Positions 50,478 through 58,754 of a stretch of DNA of 64,000 nucleotides are shown in pieces (position 1 is the first letter of the stretch; every line of letters begins with the position of its first letter). The position numbers and the translations under genes were made by a program. This DNA is from JAHEZL01 sp964406465 (GTDB taxonomy: Bacteria > Bacteroidota > Bacteroidia > Flavobacteriales_C > GCA-002722245). Location of the stretch: contig CAYORT010000003.1 in assembly GCA_964406465.1 (NCBI GenBank), positions 154,798 through 218,797 on the forward strand, given 5' to 3'. The notes beneath the pieces are model-generated. The model was not told the DNA's origin and did not search any database. It worked only from the letters and a program-made list of their open reading frames with translations.

Positions 50478-53400
50478 TCTTGCGCCAAATACCAATACAT
50501 CATCAACTTGATCAAGTATTCCCTTCCACTCTATTAGTCTGTGGTCGACAATTTCTTTTTGTTCCGACATAGGTTTTTGAGATATTTCTAGGAGCATTTC
50601 CTTGAGTACTTTTGACTTGAATTTCTTTTTATCCTCTCCCCCGAATTGATCTGCATAACCGTCTGATGACATGTAAATACAGTCACCATCATGGTAGTCA
50701 ATTTCAACTAATTCAAAGTCTTTTTCTTTCACTTCAAAGCTACCACCTAAGGATGTTTTTGTTGCTTTGTATTCAGTAATTGTTCCGTCGTGAACATACC
50801 AAAGCGGACGGAAAGCGCCGGCATAATACAACTTCTTCTTTTTAAAATCTATGGTTACTAGGGCCATATCCATACCGTCATTTGACTCCGTATCACTATT
50901 CTCAAAAGCCTTGATGATACCTCGATCAATTTTCTTCAGCGCCTCAGCCGGATTAAGTATTTTATCTTTAGCGATGACCATATCTAGCAAGGTCATTCCA
51001 ATCAATGACATAAATGCGCCTGGCACACCATGACCTGTGCAATCACTGATGGAAATAACCATCTTGTCATCAATGAATTTGAACCAATAGAAATCTCCGC
51101 TAACAATATCTCTTGGCGCATGATAGATAAATGAATCCTTAAGGTGACTTAATTCACTTAGTGGAGGAAAGTATGATTGTTGGATGGTTAATGCGTATCT
51201 AATACTTGAGTTCAGGTCGTTATTCTTTTCTTCAATTTCTTTGTTCTTAGAGATTACCTCTAAGTTTACAAGCTCCATTTGACGCTTTTGCTCCATCAAC
51301 TCTTCTGTTCTTTCTTCCACTTTGTTCTCAAGAATTTCTCTTTCATAACGCAATTTTCTTTCTCTCCATTTGATGTATCCGAAGACCGCAAATGCAATTA
51401 AAAATGCAGATAAAGCCTTGAACCACAGTGTGCTCCAGAATGGTGGTGTGATTTTAAATCTAAATATAGCTGGTTTTTCCTCATCTAAATCGGCGTTCTC
51501 TGCTTTCACTTCAAAAATGTAGTCACCAGGCTCTAAATTCGAGAAAATAGCCTCTCTTCTATTTTCAAAGGTTGTCCATTTTCCAGGAACATCATTAATG
51601 GTTAATCTCCAGCTGTATTTCACCTTTTCTGGTGCGGTATGGTCTATTCCTATGAACTTGAAAACAAGATTGTTGTTATCGTGGCGCAGATTGATAGTTC
51701 CTTTTGGTATGATTGTCCAGCGCTCAATATCGTCGGTATACTTTCTCCAGTTGATGTTTAAGTCTTCAAGTTGAACACTTGTTATGATAACTTTAGGTGC
51801 GTAGCTACTGTAGTCGTCAACATTTGTGTTGTATTCTACAATACCCTTAAAAGTTCCAAAGAAAAGATGTCCGTCTTTATCAAGCGCAACAGCATTTTTA
51901 TTTGTGCCCATGCCCTTGAATCCATTGGTAATATCATAATGTTTCACAAAGTTGATTTCGCTTGCTTTTTTAGATTTGTCGGCAACTACTTGCGGTGGAT
52001 TTAGGAATATTCTGTCAACTCCTCTCATTGAACCTACCCATAAGCAGTTGTTGTCATCGAATTGAAGCAAGGAAATGTTGTTTAAGCCCAGACCGTCTTT
52101 AGTTGTAAATACTTTAAAAATGTCGTTTTCAAATTTCACCAATCCTTTATCTGTGCCTATCCAAATAGAGCTTGAGTTCTTGCTCGCGCTGCTAACCTGC
52201 GGATTTTGAGCTATTGCATTAATTACATTGGAAGGCAAACCGTCTTCAGTGGAGTAGGAGAGGAATTCTTTGCCGTCGAATTGATTAAGTCCTTCAAAGG
52301 TACCTATCCAAATAAAGCCTAGATTATCTTCACCGATACAACGAATATTGTTGGAAGAAAGGCCATTAAGTTTACTATAACTTTGTGAGCTGTAGCCGTC
52401 ATAGGCAGTTATACCGGCACGGGTACCTATCCATAAAATTCCTTTAGAATCCTCAAATAGAGAAGTAACATTTTCGTCAACCAAGTCGATGTCGTTGATG
52501 GCGGTGATTTTGCCATTGTAAAATGCGGCTAAGCCTACAGGTGTGCCTATCCAAATTTTTCCGCTCTGGGATTGTACTAAGGAAGTAATTTGGTTGCTTG
52601 GAAGCCCATGATCTGTGGTGAACTGAAGTAAGGTGTCGTTGCGCATTCTATAAATTCCACCACCCAAAGTTCCATACCACTTAAAATTGTGATGATCTAC
52701 CAAAACAGCAGTGACATTGTCGAATTTAATTCCGTCTTCAATGGTATAGTAGGTAAATGCCCTACCAGCGAATTTATATAACCCGGCCCCCTTTGTTCCA
52801 AACCATGTGTTTTCCCAAGAATCTAGGATGATTTTATTGATAGGATTATTTGTAAGTCCATTATCACCATCGTACAATTCAAATTTCCCTTCGAAATATT
52901 TTGCAGCGCCTTTTCCTGTTCCAATCCAAAGCGCCTGATCTTGGTCTTTAGCCAATGAATTAATGCAGTTGTGCGGAAGTCCTTGTTTTACAGTAAAGTT
53001 TACAAAAGCGGTGTCGCCCCTATAAACAGATAAGCCATTGTCTGTTGCAATCCAAATTTCTCCGTTTATTTCAATGATATCATTGATGTTGTTGTCTGGC
53101 AAGCCGTTGGCGAAGTTAAAAGCTGTGATTTGTTCATTTTTGAGATAAGCCAAGCCGTTGTCACCACCTATCCACAATCTTCCTTTAGAATCGGCAAAAA
53201 GAGTTTTAATATTTCTGCTTAAGCGACTATTTTGTGCAAATCTAGGGGAGAAGCCGTCGCCTTTGAAAACCGCCAGACCTCCTTTTTTTGTTCCTACGTA
53301 TATTGTTTTTTTGTATTCCTCAATACATTGGATTTCGTCATCAGGAAGTCCAACAGAAGGATCTTTCGCGTTTTTAGTGAAATTGTGAAAATCATAGCCG

Positions 53401-53756
53401 TTATAAAGTGTGATTCCTTTTTTAGTACCAATCCATATATTTCCATCTTTGTCGCGGTAGATACATTGAATGTAGTTGCTAACTAGGCCATTTGCTTCTG
53501 AGTATTGTTTAAATTCAACACCATCAAATTTTATTACGCCTTCGGTGGGGGTGGCGATCCAAATGTATCTGTAGTGGTCTTGGATCATATCTACCACTTC
53601 ACTTGAGTACAGACCATCTTCAATGGTGTACTGCGTGAAATTGTAACGTTGTGCAAAGGAAAATAGGGGCAATAAAAGCAAAAGGACGGCCCCTAAGGAC
53701 CGTCTTATTACTGTGTATTGAGAAAAAGAAGAATTATCTTTTTTCAATAGGAACAT
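50472..53756 (-). CDS. Propeller-sensor SpoIIE-type protein phosphatase
   Basis: 1094 residues from the ATG at 53756 (an upstream in-frame ATG at 53801 is inside gltA). Signal peptide (IRRSLGAVLLLLLPLFSFAQ), then ~14 two-component-propeller (Reg_prop) blades with W-I-(A/G)-T motifs (YIWIATPTEGVIKFDG, GNIWIGTKKGITLYNG), a Y_Y_Y domain (VKYSWRLTINDVPGKWTTFE), one membrane helix (~770-790), a coiled coil and a PP2C/SpoIIE phosphatase (DIVSGDFYWFKF, ISDCTGHGVPGAFMS, MSSDGYADQFGG). An outer sensor coupled to serine phosphatase output; the target is probably an anti-sigma pathway. Confidence 0.88.
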   Translation of the reverse strand: MFLLKKDNSSFSQYTVIRRSLGAVLLLLLPLFSFAQRYNFTQYTIEDGLYSSEVVDMIQDHYRYIWIATPTEGVIKFDGVEFKQYSEANGLVSNYIQCIYRDKDGNIWIGTKKGITLYNGYDFHNFTKNAKDPSVGLPDDEIQCIEEYKKTIYVGTKKGGLAVFKGDGFSPRFAQNSRLSRNIKTLFADSKGRLWIGGDNGLAYLKNEQITAFNFANGLPDNNINDIIEINGEIWIATDNGLSVYRGDTAFVNFTVKQGLPHNCINSLAKDQDQALWIGTGKGAAKYFEGKFELYDGDNGLTNNPINKIILDSWENTWFGTKGAGLYKFAGRAFTYYTIEDGIKFDNVTAVLVDHHNFKWYGTLGGGIYRMRNDTLLQFTTDHGLPSNQITSLVQSQSGKIWIGTPVGLAAFYNGKITAINDIDLVDENVTSLFEDSKGILWIGTRAGITAYDGYSSQSYSKLNGLSSNNIRCIGEDNLGFIWIGTFEGLNQFDGKEFLSYSTEDGLPSNVINAIAQNPQVSSASKNSSSIWIGTDKGLVKFENDIFKVFTTKDGLGLNNISLLQFDDNNCLWVGSMRGVDRIFLNPPQVVADKSKKASEINFVKHYDITNGFKGMGTNKNAVALDKDGHLFFGTFKGIVEYNTNVDDYSSYAPKVIITSVQLEDLNINWRKYTDDIERWTIIPKGTINLRHDNNNLVFKFIGIDHTAPEKVKYSWRLTINDVPGKWTTFENRREAIFSNLEPGDYIFEVKAENADLDEEKPAIFRFKITPPFWSTLWFKALSAFLIAFAVFGYIKWRERKLRYEREILENKVEERTEELMEQKRQMELVNLEVISKNKEIEEKNNDLNSSIRYALTIQQSYFPPLSELSHLKDSFIYHAPRDIVSGDFYWFKFIDDKMVISISDCTGHGVPGAFMSLIGMTLLDMVIAKDKILNPAEALKKIDRGIIKAFENSDTESNDGMDMALVTIDFKKKKLYYAGAFRPLWYVHDGTITEYKATKTSLGGSFEVKEKDFELVEIDYHDGDCIYMSSDGYADQFGGEDKKKFKSKVLKEMLLEISQKPMSEQKEIVDHRLIEWKGILDQVDDVLVFGARL
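53679..53704 (-). terminator. Possible gltA terminator inside the next gene's signal peptide region
   Basis: On the minus strand GACGGTCC-ttag-GGGCCGTC forms an 8-bp stem with one G-T pair, followed by CCTTTTGCTTTT. It starts about 30 nt after the gltA stop (53734) but lies within the coding sequence of the signal peptide of the propeller gene (RRSLGAVLLLLL). It could end gltA transcripts or attenuate read-through into the propeller gene. Confidence 0.45.
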
Positions 53757-55020
53757 ATTTTTGTTCAGTTTCACCAATGTAAATTTGTCTTGGTCGGCCA
53801 ATTGGCTCGTTGTTGTTGATCATCTCTTTCCATTGAGCGATCCACCCCGGCAATCTACCTAAGGCAAACATAACTGTAAACATTTCAGTTGGAATTCCAA
53901 GCGCTTTGTAAATGATACCTGAATAGAAGTCAACGTTTGGATATAGGTTTCTTTCTTTGAAGTAAGGATCATTTAATGCAACTTCTTCTAATCCTTTTGC
54001 GATTTCGATTAGTGGGTCGTGTACACCTAATTCTTTAAGAACATCATCACAAGCTTTTTTGATGATTTTAGCTCTAGGATCGAAGTTTTTATAAACTCTG
54101 TGTCCGAAGCCCATCAAGCGGAATGGGTCGTTTTTATCTTTTGCTTTAGCAATCCATTTTTCAACTCCACCGCCGTCAGCTTGAATTTTTTCAAGCATTT
54201 CAATTACTGCTTGGTTAGCACCACCGTGAAGCGGACCCCAAAGAGCAACAACTCCGGCAGAAATTGAAGAATATAAGTTGGCTTGAGAAGAACCTACAAT
54301 TCTTACGGTAGATGTAGAGCAGTTTTGCTCGTGATCGGCATGCAAGATCAATAGTTTGTCTAGCGCTTTTACTACTGCGCTATTCATTTTGTATTTTTGA
54401 GATGGAAGCGCAAACATCATATTTAAGAAGTTTGCAACGTAGTCCAATTCATTGTCGGGGTAAACACGAGGATGACCCATCAAGTTTTTGTAAGCCCAAG
54501 CAGAGATGGTTGGCATTTTAGCCATCAAGCGGTGAATTGTTAAATCCACTTCTTCTTTACTTCTGTTAGGGTTTTGAGATTCAGGATAGAATGTAGAAAG
54601 TGAGCACACCAATGAAGCCACAACGCCCATTGGATGAGCCTTTGAAGGATAAGCTTCAAAGAACTTTCTCATGTCTTCATGAATCAAAGTATGTTGTTTA
54701 ACGCTATGGTTAAAAGCTTCTAATTCTTTAACATTAGGCAGTTTGCCGTAAATTAAAAGGTAGGCAACCTCCATAAAAGTGGCTTTTTCTGCCAACTCTT
54801 CAATCGCATAACCGCGATATTTTAAAATTCCTTTTTCCCCATCAAGAAAAGTAATTGAACTTTTTGTGGAGCCTGTGTTTTTAAATCCGGAGTCAAGAGT
54901 TACCAATCCTGAGTTCGATCTCAGTGTTGCGATATCAATCGCTTTTTCGTTCTCTGTTCCTGTGATTACGGGCAATTTGAATGATTTCCCGTTGTAGTTT
55001 ACCTCTGCAAAATCTTCCAT
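53734..55020 (-). CDS. gltA: Citrate synthase
   Basis: 428 residues, the hexameric type size. Signature segments: HADHEQNCSTSTVRIVGSSQ, GVVALWGPLHGGANQAVIEM, RLMGFGHRVYKNFDPRAKII and a C-terminal PIGRPRQIYIGETEQKYVPI. It condenses oxaloacetate and acetyl-CoA. Catalytic His residues are in GPLHGG and GFGHRVYK, Asp in VDFYSGIIY. It overlaps the start of the downstream propeller gene by 23 bp. Confidence 0.96.
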   Translation of the reverse strand: MEDFAEVNYNGKSFKLPVITGTENEKAIDIATLRSNSGLVTLDSGFKNTGSTKSSITFLDGEKGILKYRGYAIEELAEKATFMEVAYLLIYGKLPNVKELEAFNHSVKQHTLIHEDMRKFFEAYPSKAHPMGVVASLVCSLSTFYPESQNPNRSKEEVDLTIHRLMAKMPTISAWAYKNLMGHPRVYPDNELDYVANFLNMMFALPSQKYKMNSAVVKALDKLLILHADHEQNCSTSTVRIVGSSQANLYSSISAGVVALWGPLHGGANQAVIEMLEKIQADGGGVEKWIAKAKDKNDPFRLMGFGHRVYKNFDPRAKIIKKACDDVLKELGVHDPLIEIAKGLEEVALNDPYFKERNLYPNVDFYSGIIYKALGIPTEMFTVMFALGRLPGWIAQWKEMINNNEPIGRPRQIYIGETEQKYVPIEKR

Positions 55021-55119
55021 GAAGACGTGATTTGTTGGATTAAAGACTAATTTTCGTAAGTGGTAAAGATAAATAAAACTCCTTGCGGAACAAGTGTTGC
55101 GAAGAGTTTTTTTAAAACT

Positions 55120-56529
55120 TTAATAATTGAGGTATAAATATTCTACCAAATCTTCAATTTTTCCTTTGACAGCCGAGTTTTCAGATGTGTAGTGATTTAC
55201 CAAGATTATCACGGTTAAATTTTTACCTTTTTTGGTTTTTAGGTACCCTGTGTAGCCGCGAATATTTGAGATGTAACCGCTCTTTCCTTTAAAATTTCCA
55301 ACGAAACTTTTTCCAATTCCAAAGCTTTTTAGAGTGCCGTCTTTACCCGATACGGAAAGACTTTCCATGAAATAATTTTTCAAATTTTTATCGTGGTACA
55401 TCAATTTCAAAACTTTGTAATAATTTCTTGGCGTAATGGTGTTTGCCGGCGAAAGTCCCGAAGCATCAAGAATGGTATTTTTTGTAAATCCGAATTCTTT
55501 ACCAAAACATTTTTCCAGTGCTTTTGAATATGATTCTGCATTCATTTTATTTTGAACTTCTAGTCCGATACACTCAGCAAAAAAATTAATACTGTGTTTA
55601 TTGGTGATTTTTGCTATTTCACTAAGTGTTGGCGATAGTTGCGTGTAAAATGTTTTGGATGAGGGAATGGGTTTTTCCAAGTGACTTGAATATTTGCCTT
55701 TTATCGTGATGCCGGCCCTTTTTAATTCTTCTAGTAAGGAATAAGCAAGAAATAGAGCAGGGTTAGGGATAGAGCCCTTTACTTCATAGTCATTTTGATT
55801 GGCAGGTAGCGTGCCTTCAATGAATTTTTGATATTCATTTGGGCCCCCCAGTATATATGAATTATCGCCTGGTTTTAGCGAGCTTTTTACGTTGTTTTTT
55901 ATGATTAAATAAGGAATAACCGGACTAACATTTTTTATTTCAGTTAGAGAATCAGCGCCTTTGGTTCTAAAAGCAATTGTATATTGATTGTCGAAAATAT
56001 TTAATCCCGAAACTGGCGATCCGTAATAGTTTGAAATATCGCTCCATTGCCATCCATAAGGAGTAGTTACGTTTCCAAAGTATGAGCCATCGCCTATGAT
56101 ATCACCTTCTATACTTTGAATTCCTAATTTTTTTATTTCTTCTACCCAAGTTCTTAAAAATGCCCTTTGGTCATCATAAAAATACTTCGACCCCAAAGTA
56201 GGATCGCCAAATCCTTTAATAACAAGATTGCCCTTAAGACTACCATTTATTATTGTGTCGGTGTAAGCCAATGCGGTTTTAAATTGGTAATTGGGACCAA
56301 GTGCTTTTAATCCAGCAGCTGTTGTGATCAGCTTCATGGTAGATGCCGTGATCATGTTTTGATAAGCGTTGTGCGCCATTAAAACAGAGTCTTTGTCGAC
56401 ATCACTCACCAATACGCCAAGTACGGCTCCATCAAAGGCATTGTCTTTTGTCCATTGTTGAAAGAATTTATTTTGGGCAGAAGTGCTGAGCGCCCCAGCC
56501 AACATGATTATAAAAAGTAGTGATCTCAT
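55120..56529 (-). CDS. dacB: D-alanyl-D-alanine carboxypeptidase/endopeptidase (PBP4, S13 family)
   Basis: 469 residues. Signal peptide LLFIIMLAGALSTSAQ. Active-site motifs: SxxK in ITASTMKLITTAAGLK, SxN in KHSINFFAECIG, and KSG in NFKGKSGYISNIRGYTGYLK. The S13 inserted domain lies between. It trims or cleaves peptidoglycan cross-links in the periplasm. Divergent from the regulator at 56607; not in an operon. Confidence 0.93.
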   Translation of the reverse strand: MRSLLFIIMLAGALSTSAQNKFFQQWTKDNAFDGAVLGVLVSDVDKDSVLMAHNAYQNMITASTMKLITTAAGLKALGPNYQFKTALAYTDTIINGSLKGNLVIKGFGDPTLGSKYFYDDQRAFLRTWVEEIKKLGIQSIEGDIIGDGSYFGNVTTPYGWQWSDISNYYGSPVSGLNIFDNQYTIAFRTKGADSLTEIKNVSPVIPYLIIKNNVKSSLKPGDNSYILGGPNEYQKFIEGTLPANQNDYEVKGSIPNPALFLAYSLLEELKRAGITIKGKYSSHLEKPIPSSKTFYTQLSPTLSEIAKITNKHSINFFAECIGLEVQNKMNAESYSKALEKCFGKEFGFTKNTILDASGLSPANTITPRNYYKVLKLMYHDKNLKNYFMESLSVSGKDGTLKSFGIGKSFVGNFKGKSGYISNIRGYTGYLKTKKGKNLTVIILVNHYTSENSAVKGKIEDLVEYLYLNY

Positions 56530-56606
56530 AAAATCAACAATATCAAGGATTGTGCTGAAACAATAGAGCTAAAATAACGTAATTATGGCAGCAAACTACT
56601 TTTTAG

Positions 56607-57290
56607 ATGAATTGTTTAATAGTTGATGACGACCGAGTATCTGCGAAATTGATTGAAAACTACATAGGTAAGACCAATTTTTTACAGCACTTTCACACTT
56701 GTTATGATGCAATAGAGGCATCAAATTTTTTAAGAAAAAATAAGATCGATCTTATTTTCTTAGATATCGAATTGCCTGAAATGAGTGGTCTCGATTTAGC
56801 CGAAACTTTAGGAAAAGATACACAAGTAATATTCATGAGCGCTCAAGCAAATTATGCAGTGAAGGCTTTTGAGATAGAAGTTACAGATTATATACAAAAA
56901 CCCGTTAGCTATAAACGATTTTTAGACGCTGTTCAAAAAGCCAAAAGAAGAGAAGAAGAACAGGACGTTCTAGAATCTAAAGACCACATTTTTGTAAAAA
57001 GCGCCAATCAGTTGTTAAAAATAAGTATTGACGATATTCGATGGATAGAAGCCATGAGCGATTATATAATGATACACACCAAAGAGAAGCGCCATCTTGT
57101 TTTGTCATCATTAAAAGCAATAGAAGATAAATTACCTAGTAAAAAATTCTTGCGATCTCACCGTTCCTTTATTGTTAATATCGATAAAATAGTCGCTATT
57201 GATGATTCTGCCATAGTCATCGACGACAAAACAATTCCCTTAGGCAAGACATACAAAACAAAATTCTTGCAATCGATAAGAACAATCTAA
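56607..57290 (+). CDS. LytTR-type response regulator
   Basis: 227 residues. Receiver with IVDDDRVSAK and phosphoacceptor Asp in IDLIFLDIELPEMSGLDLAE, and Lys in DYIQKPVSYKRF. LytTR domain ~140-227 (FVKSANQLLKISIDDIRWIE, KFLRSHRSFIVNIDKIVAID). Orphan: no kinase adjacent. Of the two LytTR regulators in the window, this is not paired with HisKA_2. Starts at ATG; the oxidoreductase follows 31 bp later. Confidence 0.9.
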   Translation: MNCLIVDDDRVSAKLIENYIGKTNFLQHFHTCYDAIEASNFLRKNKIDLIFLDIELPEMSGLDLAETLGKDTQVIFMSAQANYAVKAFEIEVTDYIQKPVSYKRFLDAVQKAKRREEEQDVLESKDHIFVKSANQLLKISIDDIRWIEAMSDYIMIHTKEKRHLVLSSLKAIEDKLPSKKFLRSHRSFIVNIDKIVAIDDSAIVIDDKTIPLGKTYKTKFLQSIRTI

Positions 57291-57321
57291 AGATGCTTTA
57301 CCTTAGCGGAAAATATTCTAT

Positions 57322-58377
57322 CTGAAGCATTATTTAATTATCGGACAAGGTTTAGCGGGAACTTTACTCGCTTTTGAGTTGTTGGAAAGAGGCCATCAAA
57401 TCTCCATTATTAATTCAGAAGAAATTCCTTCCTCGTCAAAAGTTGCAGCCGGATTGTTTAATCCTGTTGTTTTTAAAAGGCTGGTGCCCAGCTGGCGTGC
57501 CAACGAGTTCGTTCCTCATTTAATGAAACGATACACTCATCTCGAAAAAGTACTTAACACCAAATTCTTATATAGCACACGAATTTCAAAAATCATTGAA
57601 ACCGACAATGAATTGCAAATGTGGAACAAACGCATTGATGGCAATGAGCTTTTCGATTTTGTAAAGAAAGTTGATAAGCAAGTCAGGGTGGAGGGCATTG
57701 AGGATGAATTGATGTTGGGAAGAGTAGAAAAATCGGGTTATGTTGATCTAAAAAAGTTTTTGGATGTTTCAAATGAGTTTTTCCAAAAGAAAGGACTAAT
57801 CAGTCATTTAGAGATTAATTATAGAGATATAAAAATTAATGAGCACACCATAGAATATGGTCAAAACTCATATGACGCTGTATTTTTTTGCGAAGGATAT
57901 CATGTTCATCAAAACCCGTATTTTTCTTTTTTGCATTTTAAGCCAGTTAATGGAGATGTACTTACTTTAAATATTCCTTCTTATCGCAACGATCAGTGCC
58001 TCAACAAGAATTTCTTTCTATTGCCTTTACACGATGGAAAATACCGATTAGGAGCTACTTACAACTGGAGCAATTTGGTATTTGAAACCAATGAGGAAGC
58101 AAAAAACGCATTGCTATCACGACTGAAAGAATATATAAAAGGAGATATCGAGTTGGTGCAGCACGAGGCTGGGGTGCGGCCTTCAAGCAACGACCGACGA
58201 CCTATTTTAGGCGCCCATCCGCAACACAAGAACTTGTATATTTTTAACGGCTTAGGTGCAAAAGGGGTAATGCTTGCGCCTTATTTTGCCGAACTATTGG
58301 CCGATCACATTACGTTTGGAAAGGAATTGGAAAAAGAGGTTTCTGTAGAAAGGTATTATTCCTACAACAAAGCCTGA
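57322..58377 (+). CDS. FAD-dependent oxidoreductase (DAO family)
   Basis: About 351 residues. The Rossmann FAD motif is KHYLIIGQGLAGTLLAFELL, encoded from 57325; the only plausible start in frame is the CTG at 57322. An ATG at 57293 is in another frame and stops after ten codons. Later KVAAGLFNPVVFKRLVPSW, FCEGYHVHQNPYFSF and the C-terminal RPSSNDRRPILGAHPQHKNL then NGLGAKGVMLAPYF fit D-amino-acid-oxidase-like enzymes. Substrate is unknown. Mnm-C-like C-termini are similar but no tRNA-binding part is seen. Confidence 0.85.
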   Translation: MKHYLIIGQGLAGTLLAFELLERGHQISIINSEEIPSSSKVAAGLFNPVVFKRLVPSWRANEFVPHLMKRYTHLEKVLNTKFLYSTRISKIIETDNELQMWNKRIDGNELFDFVKKVDKQVRVEGIEDELMLGRVEKSGYVDLKKFLDVSNEFFQKKGLISHLEINYRDIKINEHTIEYGQNSYDAVFFCEGYHVHQNPYFSFLHFKPVNGDVLTLNIPSYRNDQCLNKNFFLLPLHDGKYRLGATYNWSNLVFETNEEAKNALLSRLKEYIKGDIELVQHEAGVRPSSNDRRPILGAHPQHKNLYIFNGLGAKGVMLAPYFAELLADHITFGKELEKEVSVERYYSYNKA

Positions 58378-58562
58378 AGTTTTCTTTCTAAATCTTCAAT
58401 TTTTCTTTCAATGTTGTGTAACTCGCTTTCTTTAGTGCTGTTGTTTAAGCCTTCACTATATTTTTTTAAAGCCGAAATTCTATTATTGCTAATCTCCTCC
58501 TTCTTCTTTTTCAATTCCAACAGCTCTTTCTGCAATTGCTCACTAGTATAAATTTGATACAT
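58362..58562 (-). CDS. Small coiled-coil protein
   Basis: 66 residues from the ATG at 58562 (MYQIYTSEQLQKELLELKKK). Heptad-like Leu/Lys/Glu pattern to the end (IERKIEDLERKLQALL). The longer frame back to 58793 gives an unlikely N-terminus overlapping the peptidase start, so I reject it. Its 3' end overlaps the oxidoreductase end by 16 bp, convergent. No family. Confidence 0.5.
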   Translation of the reverse strand: MYQIYTSEQLQKELLELKKKKEEISNNRISALKKYSEGLNNSTKESELHNIERKIEDLERKLQALL

Positions 58563-58754
58563 ACCTCTAGTATTTTTTAGAAAGTTTAGAGCCAATATAA
58601 ACACAGGTGCCTTGCTGCACAAGCCCTCCGCTGTCAATAACTCCCACAAGAATTGCAAAAACCTTATGTAATAAAGCATTACGTGAACATGAGTTGTGGA
58701 AAACTTTATGAATACTAGTACAGACAAACAAAATGACCTTTCTATTTTTAGTGC

